A stretch of 64,000 nt of DNA, from contig OZ022498.1 in NCBI GenBank assembly GCA_963989385.1, forward strand, positions 2,735,501 to 2,799,500. Reading direction: 5' to 3'. Position 1 is the first letter of the stretch. The number at the start of each line of letters is the position of its first letter. Origin of the DNA: Ctena decussata. Taxonomy: Eukaryota > Mollusca > Bivalvia > Lucinida > Lucinidae. A program made the position numbers and the translations under genes. The notes beneath the pieces are model-generated. The model worked only from the letters and a program-made list of their open reading frames with translations. It made no database searches and was not told the origin of the DNA. Below, piece by piece: positions 21,801 to 33,900 of this stretch.

Positions 21801-24800
21801 TTAAATCATTCAATGGACAAACAGTGCGCGTCCTCACAGTATTATTGTGATGAAAAAGTAGCTTGGGACAGAGACTATCGTCCGTAAGGACAAGTCTAGT
21901 TAGTCGCAAGTTTTAAATCTGATTGCACATGCTTGACAGATGTTACAAAACACCAGTTCTAATCACCAGAGGCTTCAGGAAACTCCTGGAGAGCTAATTC
22001 AGGCCTTTCATGAAAAATGGCAAACGAGTCCCCAAATGAGCCTCTAGCGTTTTACCAAAAGAACACCGAGTAGCTGTCATGCAGTTACTCAGACCCTTAG
22101 AGATATGGATGAGCACTAGCAATGGTTTTGCCAAGAATCACTGACATTCAGTTTTGTGGTGATGCTAATTTTCACTTCAGTTTTAGGGGTATATCTGTTT
22201 ATTCGTTTCTACTGGTGTGTCACGTGACCCGATTCCAATATTTTTCATGTAGTTCTGTGCCGCTTTGACAGCTGTATTGAACAGAAGAAAATTAGTTTTG
22301 GATAATTAATTTTTCATGATTTAAGCTCCAGTCAAATATTTGATCCCTAACTTTTTTTGTCCAGTATATAAAAGTTGCACCAACATTCGCAAGCTACGCC
22401 GGCGTAGTTTACTTTATTTGCGTAAAGGTACGTATGCCCTCGCTTTTCAGTTTGATTTCAATGAAACACATACATGTACATTTACGGTTAGAATAAATAT
22501 TTAATTGAGCCGCGACAGGACAAAGCTAACAAAGTGGTTGTGCGCCCATCGAAGTCTCAGATCAGCCTGGGAATCCGCCCAGTCTGATCAGAGTCTTCGC
22601 TGTCCACATGAAGGTAGCTTATACCCTTAGCTACTCTTTAAGAGCTAGCGAAGAGTCTGATCAGACTGGGCGGATGCCCAGGCTGATCTGAGTCTGCGCT
22701 GGGCGCACAACCACTTAGTTGGTTTTCTCGTGTCGCCCTTAGCTACTCTTTAAGAGCTAGCGAAGAGTCTGATCAGACTGGGCGGATGCCCAGGCTGATC
22801 TGAGTCTGCAGTGGGCGCACAACCACTTAGTTGGTTTTCTCGTGTCGCGGTTCAAATATTGTTTATATTTCACTCACCTGGACACTGATCAGCGTTGCTT
22901 CCACACGCGAATACTCTATCTTCTGTTCCTACACCAGGACAAGTCACTCCAGTGCCCTCTGGTGGAGGATTGGTACAAGTTCGGGTTCTGGTCTGCGGCC
23001 CGGTACCTTCACAGCATGTTACGCTGCATGAGGTTGTTGACCATTGGCCCCATTCTGACCAGTTTCCGTCAACTAAAGGGGAAAGAAAATGTTAAAACGT
23101 AATAAATATTCTAAAATATGGGACAACCAAAATATATTCAATTCTCGATATCTAACGGTCGAAGGTCACTTCAAACTACTGATATCTCAAAGTTAATTTT
23201 CTGGTCCCAGAAAAGTCACTTTGAGAAAAAAGTAGTTTGTTCAAACAAGGGAAGGTGTTCAAACTATGCATTGATATAGGAGGGTACTTTGAGATATCAG
23301 TGTTTGGAATATCGAGAGTTGACTGTAGTAGCTCTAACACGGACCAGTTTGGGTTCTCAAGGCAGTAATGCGTCTAATAGGTACAGATAAAATGGCAAAC
23401 AGTGAAGGTCCTGTGGCCGTATTTATAAAACTACTTAAATGGTTGCTATGCTGTTGCTAAGGCTGAATTTAATTAAGGAAATTTCCTACAAGTATGAAAT
23501 TTGCTCTGGAGGAACATTCTTGTTCAGACTGTTCCTCCAGAGCAAATTTCATAGTTGTAGGGAACCTCCTTCATAGAAATTTCGCCTTAGCAAAAGCATA
23601 GCAACGACTTCAGTAGTTTTATAAATACGGCCCCAGGTCAGGCTGCCCCTCCACATCTAATTGTACAAATATTTAGAATTTTTAGCATAAAAATCGGTTA
23701 TAACTGAGACAGATACGCCTGTGCAAAAATTCTAGACAGAAATCAGACTGCTCCTCTTGAAACAATCTGATCATGGTCCGCATTATTTTCCGCCAAGGAA
23801 AATCTACTATAGGCGAATGTCATGATTTAAAGAATTTGACCGTCGATAAGTAAGAAACTTTCAATGATAAACAACCGCATCTCTCCCCCCCCCCCCCCCC
23901 CCCCCCCCCCAATCCCCTTCTCCACGTCCCCATCCAAAACAATAAGCGGTCAGGTTGATAGTTTTATCTTGGACTTCGCGAAAGCTTTTGACACCCCCAC
24001 CTCATGAATTACTTAAATGTAAGCTATACGGCTTTGGTATTGGTGGGAAAACTCTGAAATAGATAGATTCTTTTCTCTGTTACAGGCAGCAGCGTGTAGT
24101 GGTAAATGAAGTTAAATCAGATTGGGCCCAAGTTTTGCCAGGTGTACCCCAGGGCACCGTGCTTGGACCACTGTTGTTCTCGTTGTACATTAACGATATA
24201 ACAGAAAATATTGACTCGGAATTAAGACTTTTTACAGACGACTGTTTTTGTTATATCGTGAAATCAGAGATAGTGAAGTCACAGTGAAACTTCAGCTGGA
24301 TATAGATCGTTTAGGGTGTTGGGCAAGGAGTTGGGGCATGAGATTCCAACCGGTCAAATGCAATATAATGCAGATTACAAGGAAACGGATCAAGAAGATC
24401 AATGCTTCCTTTACCTTTTCCCCTATTCCACACAGACCACGAGTCCCACGAATCGTCACGAATTGATAAATTTTGAAATTCGTGGCGATTGTAAATTTTC
24501 TGGTCCAATTCGTGATGTTCTACGATTCAGATACGATACAAGTACGATAGGGTTACGAATATTCGTGGGATTCGACTGGATTCGGCTGGACTCGCACGAA
24601 TATTGTCAAGAATTCAGTACGATTTACAAGAATCTCTTTGGACATACTGCACGAACGTTTAGAATTAGTTACGAATCAGTTAAGAATACGTCGAATACAG
24701 TTACGAATCCGGTACGAATAAAACTGAATTCGTGACTATTCTTGAAGATCCGTGGGATTTTCTCTCAAGATATGTATAAAAAGGCCAAAATCCTGATCAG

Positions 24801-27800
24801 ACCCTTCCCACTGGTCACACAACGTTGAATCAACATTGAATTAAGTTGATTCAACGTTGTGTGCCTGCTGGGTTTGCTGTACGCACATATTAAGTATGAG
24901 TCATCACCAAATTATGGCTACAAAATGAAGTCTCTACCCACCAGGCACGTGACCTCGTAACGACATCGTACTAAGGTCACTGCAACGTAGTGACGTCTCG
25001 TCGACGTCAGTAAACGTCAGTTGCCCATTTTGTAGATACATGTATGCGTCCAGAGTCTTCACTGTGCACAAATGCGTCAAGGTACACATTCACGAATCCC
25101 CAAATGAGTTGAGAACACTTAAAAACGCCTCCGAATCGATTTCGATTCAGTTACGATGCCTAAGAATGCACTAAGACTGTGTTACGAATGAAATACGAAT
25201 TTTTGGAATCGGGAATTCGTGGCCAAAATTTTGAACAGCTCAAAACTTTTGTCACGAATTCCCGATTGCTCAAGAATTGCAAGAACTGACTACGAACATA
25301 TACGATTCAGTTAAGAACTTCAGGAAGTGATTGCGATTCAGCTACGAACTCTAAAATTTCTCAATTCGTGGCGATTCGTGGGATTCGTGGTCTGTGTGGA
25401 ATAGGGGCATTAGAGGGAACGGTCCTCAATAAAATAGAAACTATCAAGTATCTCGACATAACCGTTACCAATGATTTGAAATGGAACACACATGTCAGCA
25501 ATATTTGCACAAAGGCTAATTGGACCCTTGGCTTCCTCAGACGTAACTTGGCAGCATGTCCACAAGAGGTCAAAGAGTCAGCATATAAGGGACTGGTGCG
25601 TCCAGTCCTGGAGTATGGTAGTTTAATTTGGGACTCCCAAAGTAGGATTTTTCAAGATGAACTTGAGAAGGTGCAGAAAAGGGCAGCCTGATTTGTAACG
25701 GGAAAATACACATATGAAACTGGGAGTATGACTGGCATTCAAGAGAAACTTAAGTGGGAATCTCTGAAAAAGAGAAGGAAAGATAAAAGACTAATAATGC
25801 TTTACTGAAGGGTGCAGCCAGTATACCCATAAATGACCTTGTTCCCTCGAATAGTCGTACCAGGAATCATCATTCCCTGGCTTTTCAAACCCCATTGGCT
25901 GGATGTAGAATTTTGGGACTATTTTAGAAAGGAAAACTACATTCAAAGCAGACTTTCATCAAACTGATTAAGATAATTTTGTTCATTCTACATGTAGAAA
26001 AAACAAAAACAAAAAAAAACGTTCTATAGCAATCCATGCTACAATGTAGGACTATTCCGACAAGTGGCATATGAGTTTCTGAATCAGAATCAGGTTATAA
26101 AACTTGAGTACATTCTCAAACTCAAAATAAAGCACACTGATTGGCTGCTTCCGAGCACATGCTCGGAAGCAGCCAATCAGTGGGCTTTATTCTGAGTTTG
26201 AGATTATACTCAAGGTTTATAGCATCGAACCCAGAATTGTTTACTGGTGATACGTCGAAGGACAATCACTGACCAGGGATCAGAGAAGCTAGTCCCTAGC
26301 CCTTACAAGAGAAGTAAGCTTACCTGAATCCTCTGTACACTCAGCAGCAGAAATAAGAGAATCTGTCAGGAAGTTCTAATCTCTAATAGTCTTAGAGAAG
26401 AAACAGGACTTTTAATGGTCAGGCCCAGCCAATGGGATTTGAAATGTCAGGGAATGATGATTCCTAGGACGCCTGTTCGGGGGAATAAGGTTAGTCATTT
26501 GTATATTGACTGGACCCTTCAGCCCTTTGCATTATGAGTCTTCTATTTTTCCTCCTCTGTTTCGGCTGGAGGAGTAACAAAACTTCCTAAGAGCTTGAAT
26601 CCCTCAAAACTGATGAAATGCATCCAACAGTCTTCAAAGAACTAGCATCTGAATTTGGCCCAATGTTTGCTCACCTCTACCAACAATCTATTGACGCGGG
26701 TAAAATCCCAAACGAATGGTCTCTTGCAGATATATGTCCGCTCTTCAAAACAGGAGATAGGTCCTTGGCTTGCAATTACCGACCGGTTTCTCTAACTTGT
26801 GTACCATGCAATGCACCTGAACATCTTTTTGCTTTAATATTATGACACATTTGGATGCACATAAAAATTTCAGACAAACAAAATGCATTTCGGAAGAAGC
26901 ATAGTTGTAAAATTCAGTTGATCACGGTTATAAATGGCTGAGCTAAAATCCTGGATAAGGTCGGTCATGTTGACACTTTTATCTTGGACTTCGAAAAAGC
27001 TTTCGACTTTTGTTGAAAACATCCGAAAATTGACCATTAAACTCGTCTGCCTGTTACAGTTCCTCTTTAGAGGTGGTATGCCTTGATTATCTTTCTTATG
27101 ACAATAAATGTACCGGTAAAAGTCTCTGGGATTAGCCTTAATGTCACCATTCAAGTTATTGACATACAAATCGCGTTGCTTTTTCATATAAGCCTGAATT
27201 TCCCTTCTCTAAGATTCAATTTTGGCCAAAGTTTGCTACTGATTTTCGCCTTAGCATGTGTTCTATTTCTTCTACGAATATTTCTCCTTATCTCGGGGGT
27301 TATCCAAGGAACAAAAAAGTAAGTAAGAAAATTTTCAGAAACTGACACAATTCAATCCCAGATCCCACCCAAGACACCATGTGGAAAATGATAAAACAAA
27401 ATTATTCACTGCTAGAGACATCTCCAGCGGCAGTCATGTGAACAGCCATTTCCCAAAGAGGTGATCAAGCTAGCCTTAACATCAAAAACAAATCAGTAAT
27501 TTAATCAAAAATATCAGTAACAGACATAGCAACAAGCACGACATAAAACAACAAAGAAGAACCAAAACAGAAATTCCGCATTTGGACGGCTAGTAATAAA
27601 TAACTGGGGGTGGGGAGGGGGTGGGGCACAACCGGTTTGTGGTCGACAAACCATCGCCCTTGTTTTGCCTTGGTGCATCAGACACTTGCTTGTTCAACCC
27701 AACCAAAACAATTACCACATACAAAACATACTAACGAAAGCATCAGTTTTGACAAATGAACAATTTATACGAAAAACATTCAACATCTATTTTATCTATT

Positions 27801-30800
27801 TTTAGCTGCCGTCAGGCAATGTCTAACCTTACTATTGACCCACATTTTACGCCATTCCATTGGCCGGTATAATAAACAGATCGGCCTGTTGCCAATCGTA
27901 TTGGACTTGACACACAGCTTTTTCCGAAGGTTGACGGAAAATAAAAGACGGAGGACTGACTAGTTGGTCTTCAAGAAAAACGCCAATTAGGGTATCGCTC
28001 ATTTGTGGGTAATCAAGTTATCAAAACAAAACTTAATTGTTTTTTTTGGGGGGTGGGTGCGGGGGAGGGGGGCTACGGCCCAGTTGACAACGGGGAAATG
28101 TCGAACACGTAAGTAACCTAACCACACTGTTTCTGTGCAAGCCTCACAGAGGCAGTCTACCAGTACTGAGTGCACATTCCTTCGCTCTGAACTGACTGCT
28201 GTTCTTCTAAAATCAACGGAAGAGAGGGAAATGTCTCCACGAAAGAACGTATCGGACGCGAGGATCGAACTCGGTGTCGCTAGCATTCGCAGCGGACACG
28301 CTCACGACCGAGGTACCGTGCCCAGCACTTTATCACTTAACATCTCTAGCAACGTTTATCTTTTTTAAAGAGATATCTTGTTTATATTAGGACTAGCCGT
28401 AACATCACACACACCATATCAATAATAGACAAAGCAACAAACAACACACAGAAACAACCAAGAGGGACCAAAACAGAAGGGTCGCTTTTGGACGGCCAGC
28501 AATGAAATTACTGGGGGTGGGGGGTGGGGGAGGGGGGGGGGGGGGCGAACCGGTTTGCGGTCGATCCCTAAATTAGTTCTGCTTTGGTTCATCAGGCACT
28601 TAGTTGTTTGGTTTGTGTGGAAAATTCCTAGCTTGTAAGTGTTATTTTATGAAGAAGTTATCCACTGACGTTTGAAATGACGCTGTCGTTACGTCACAAT
28701 TAACGTCATACACGCGCTTGCTGTAGTCGTCTCAGTCCAAATTTTGTTCTTCAATATGAATCCAAAAATGCGGATTTGTCTGGGGACCTACTTTTCACTT
28801 GTTTGTTCACTTAAGAAGCCATGAGGCTGACACGGTTGTACTACTTATAATTGTACACATTCGCATGAAATAGGCCTCATAGATCCCCATTCGATGTGAA
28901 ATAACTATTACATGTATCGTAGGTAAGAAACTAGAAAATTGTGTCTGTAAGATACTAATGATGCCCCCGTGCAGCGCCTGTCACATGACGTGTATATCAA
29001 TAAAGAACCTACAAAGAATCCATTGAAAACATACCCTACCATGTAAAAATTGCCCAAAATGACTAAGTTAAAAAGGCTGTGATTCTGTCAAAATTAATTC
29101 TAGATCTATCAAAATGCCTCATTGATATCTTCAAATATGTCAACAATATGTAGACAAGGTTTGAAAATGATCCATTGAAAACTGTGAAGCAAGTTGATAA
29201 CACAAACTCCATATTCTACAATGCAAAAATGTCCTTAGAATGACTAAGTTCAAAAGGCCGTAATTCTGTCAAAATTAATTCTAGGTCCAATAAAAACCCA
29301 CATGCACATTTTCAATACATTCACAGCATGTATGCAAGGTTTGAAAAAGATCCATTGAAAACTGTGAGAGGAGTTGATTACACAAACTCTATACCCTACA
29401 ATGAAAAATTTGCCTAAAATGACTAGGTTCATTAAGCCGTAATTCTGTCAAAGTTAATTCTAGGTCCAACAAAAGCCCACATGCACATGTTTAAAAATAC
29501 ATTCACAGCATGTAGCAAGGTTTGAAAAAGATCCATTGAAAACTGTGAGAGGAGTTGATTACACAAACTCTATACCCTACAAAGCAAACATTTGCCTAAA
29601 ATGACTAAGTTCAAAAAGCCGTAATTCTGTCAAAATTAATTCTAGGTCCAACTAGAAAATTGTGTCTGTAAGACACTAATGATGCCCCCGTGCAGCGCCT
29701 GTCACACGGCGTGTATATCCATAAAGCAACTACAAAGAAACCATTGAAAACATACCCTACCATGTAAAAAATTGCCCAAAATGACTAAGTAAAAAAGGCT
29801 GTGATTCTGTCAAAATTAATTCTAGATCTATCAAAATGCCTCGTGCTTATTTTCAAATATGTCCACAATATGTAGACAAGGTTTGAAAAAGATCCATTGA
29901 AAACTGTGGAGCAAGTTGATAACACAAACTCCATACTCTACAATGCAAAAATTTCCCTAGAATGACTAAGTTCAAAAGGCTGTAATTCTGTCAAAATTAA
30001 TTCTAGGTCCAACAAAAACCCACATGCATATTTTCAATACACTCACAGCATGTATGCAAGGTTTGAAAAAGATCCACTGAAAACTGTGAGAGGAGTTGAT
30101 TGCACAAACCCTATACCCTACAATGCAAAAAAGTTGCCGAAAATGACTAAGTTCAAAAGGCCGTAATTCTGTCAAAATTAATTCTAGGTCCAACAAAAAC
30201 CCACATACACATTTTCAATATGTCCAAAACATGTATGCAAAGTTTGAAAAAGATCCATTGAAAACTGTGGGAGAAGTTGATTACACAAACTCTATACCCT
30301 ACAATACAAAAAACTGCCTAAAATGACTAAGTTCAAAAGGCCTTAATTCTGTCAAAATTAATTTTAGCTCCATCAAAAATCCACATGCACATCTTCAATA
30401 TGTCCACAACATGTATGCAAAGTTTGAAAAAGATCCATTGAAAACTGTGGGAGGAGTTGATTACACAAAATCAATACTATAAAGTGTGACGAACAGACAG
30501 ACGGACGGATGGACGGACAGACGGACAGACAGACAGACAGGGGCAAATCTTAATGCCCCCTGACTATCGTCACGGGGGCATAATAAAAACCCACATGCAC
30601 ATCTTCAATATGTCCCAAACATGTATGCAAAGCTTGAAAAAGATCTATTGAAAACCGTGGGAGGAGTTGTTGATTACACAAACTCTATACCCTACAATGC
30701 AAAAATTTGCCTAAAATGACTAAGTTCAAAAGGCCGTAATTCTGTCAAAATTAATGTTAGCTCCATCAAAAATCCACATGCACATTTTCAATATGTCCAC

Positions 30801-30893
30801 AACATGTATGCAAAGTTTGAAAAAGATCCATTGAAAACTGAGAGGAGTTGATTACACAAACTCTATACTACATGTATAAAGCGTGACGAACAG

Positions 30894-30936
<43 letters not shown>

Positions 30937-33900
30937 GGGGCAAATCTTAATGCCCCCTGACTATCGTCACGGGGGCATAAAAAATCAGTCATTGGTCTCC
31001 GATCGGTTAGTTGTAGGTAGGTATATCACTCGCGCTCCCCGCTACTTTACAACGGACCTCCAAACAGTGAATTATTACTCAACAATTCACTGCTAGAGCT
31101 GATCCATTTCTTAAATGAACATTATTTTTTAACGTTTACTGAAGTATAAACTACATCGGGTCACGAGCAAAGTAAGTGAACCCCAAAGGGGTTTACATAA
31201 ATTTTGCATGTGACCCAATGTATTTTATACTTCAGTAAATGTTTTAAAAATAACTTTTATTCCTTATATTTATATTATTAGGCCTAAACGATGCTTTTCA
31301 TCAATAAAAAGTTAAAACAAAAATAAGAGATTCACATATTAGAATCGCTTTAGAAACATTACCGGCCGGATTTTACTATCGTTTGGAACAGCCGCATTGT
31401 CACTGCCTACCGATCCACCTCCCGCTGTAGATTTCACGTGCAAGTAGGCGTAACGAGCTGTCACTCAATGTTTGCTAGCCATTCAAGTACATTGCATGTT
31501 GTAGATTGCACGTGCTAGTAGTGAGGTGAGCTGTCCCTCAAAACCACGTGGCCCAATGTAATCAACATTGGCTTCCGCATCACCATGATCACTTAAATGA
31601 GTTTACAGAGAGCTTTGCACTGAAAATGTAAATACTGAACAAAAAAAGAAACGTTACATTTACTTTCAATACACGTTTTATTTGAACTGAATTAAAATTC
31701 TGCTAATTTCATTTTATGTTTAACTGACAAAAGGTATTCGATGTTCAGAAAATGAATATCACAACAAAAACTGTAAGATTCATGTCTCCAGATCAGTTTG
31801 ATTCAATGAGGGGTCAGAGTTTGGAAGTGCTTTTTTGGGGTGCTTTTTCAAAGACCCGTATTTCATTCAAGTCAGTCCATGTGAGTAAATCACTTCTGAG
31901 ACGTTAATCGGGCACTGGTTGTTACGAAAACGGTCTAATCGCCGCTTCTAAAGGGTTGATCAGTGAAGCGCAAGGCTTGTAATATCGCTTTACCGGACAC
32001 TTGACTATGACTACCATGCTGTGCACTGAAACTCCCATAGACAATGCAAGGTGATATACCAGGGACAATTAGCCAGTTTGATCAAACTTTTTCACCATGA
32101 ACCACCCATGAATAATATCCATGAAGCAAACTTGAAACTTTTATTGATCCGTACTGGTTATTCGGAGTAATTGATTTGCTATACATTTAATTGCAAGGGA
32201 GACAATTTCAAAGACACGAATTTCTTTAACATCTTATTTCTTTTAGCTGCTGGTTAAATGTCTTAAGGTTCATATGGTTTTTTTAATGACGGTTAAAAGG
32301 CAAATCCAAAAGAGTAGAAATTTATGCAGTTGCGCATGCGCATTAAGCGTTTCACATTGTCAGTGGCGTTTGTAGTCAAAGTGGAATAATTCCTTAACAA
32401 TTGATGCAAATCGAAAATTGATTACTTCATAAGGTTGTCTAACGTCTGGCTTTTGAGAGAATAACGTAACGATATTAAGATTTATCGTTCTTAAGCTTAA
32501 AATTCATGAATAAAACTATGTCACGTTTCTTTTTTTGTTCAGTATATAAGGAAATATGAACGCAACGGTGAACTCATATAGTTATCTGGAGTTAATTATA
32601 CCGGTATATAATCCGTAGGTGGGAATGCGGTAATAAAATGAAAATATCAAGTATATTATGAGTAGTCTTTATCATGTCTGTTATATGAATGAGCTGGAAT
32701 TATTTTCATTTGCTAACAGTCCTATCCCGCCCCTTCTCTTCCACAAAAAGCCCGGTATCAAGAAAAAAAAAAAAAAAAAAAAAAAAAACACGCACAAAAA
32801 CGAGCAAAAGTTAAAAACTCACTGTTCCTTATACATGGAGTTCCGACGTTACAAGCCTCTGAGTCTGTTGACACGCACTGCTGACCAGTGGCAACCGTAC
32901 ACGTTCTGGTTCTCGTCCGAGTTCCCCCGGGTGTACACGACGCTGTGCAAGCACTCCATAAACCAAATGAGTTAGCTTAAAGAAAATGGGGATTTATCTG
33001 TATCAAGCCATGAAAACAGAGATAATCTGGCCCAGAAGTTTCTCTTCTTTCATGAGTTAAAGGAGATAACAGAGGCTTGGCCCCGAGGTTATAAAGCTTT
33101 TTTCGTGCTCAACTCAGCTGAGCATGAAATTTTCTCTGCTGATAAATATGAAAATGCCAACTAATGTTGGCATTTTCATATTCATAAGCAGAGAAAATAT
33201 CATACTCAGCTAAACTGAGCATGAAAACAACTGTACTTATCAGTAATTTGCTATTTATTAGCAGGTAAAATTTCATGCTCAACTCAGCTGAGCATGAAAA
33301 AAGTTTTATAACCTCGGGGCTTGGTTATCTCCTTTAACTCCTGAAAGTAGAGAAACTATCGCAATGAGGCGACAACATTATAGGTAAGAGAATTAAACAT
33401 TTTATAAAGGGGGACAACGAGATTGCCCTTTTTGTAAAAAAGTACCAACATGTGAACGGATTAAGGGAAGTAATGCAGTGATGTCTTTTGATTTATGGCT
33501 TTCCAAGCATTTACTCCAAATTTTTCAATAGAATCTTACTCTAAAATACAAGAATAGCTATCATACACGTTTGTTTCATTGCCTTAACTTTAGTCGGGTT
33601 CTTCGAAAGAAACAGTTTCCTCGGGACCCGGCAAATGCTTATAGAGCCGACTTTTCAAACTTTTTTCTATGGACCCAACCAGTGTTACTGCATAAAAAAC
33701 CACGTTTGAAAATTCCTACATTTAAGATAATCCTTCAGCTCATATTAGAAGCTTCTCTCTTCCAATACCAATAGAAACTAACCCAGTGTTGACTAATATT
33801 CCATCTAATGAAAGAAAATGAACACGCAAGCAACTAGGACGACGCTTGACAGCAGATCTGAGATCTTTGACGCCACTTAAACTTAATAACTCATGTGAAC

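Noticed and set aside
26270..26400. Possible minus-strand exon ending at a GTAAGC donor near 26320
   Set aside because: The reading matches the C-terminus of the LINE RT, so it is retroelement debris.
30491..30939. (GACA)n arrays as a CRISPR-like direct-repeat array
   Set aside because: Tetranucleotide microsatellites without spacers, belonging to the pearl-like element tails.
32658..32975. Plus-strand open frame of 105 codons
   Set aside because: It overlaps the minus-strand TSP1 exon and contains a poly-Lys run from poly-A; the minus-strand reading has the domain and splice sites.
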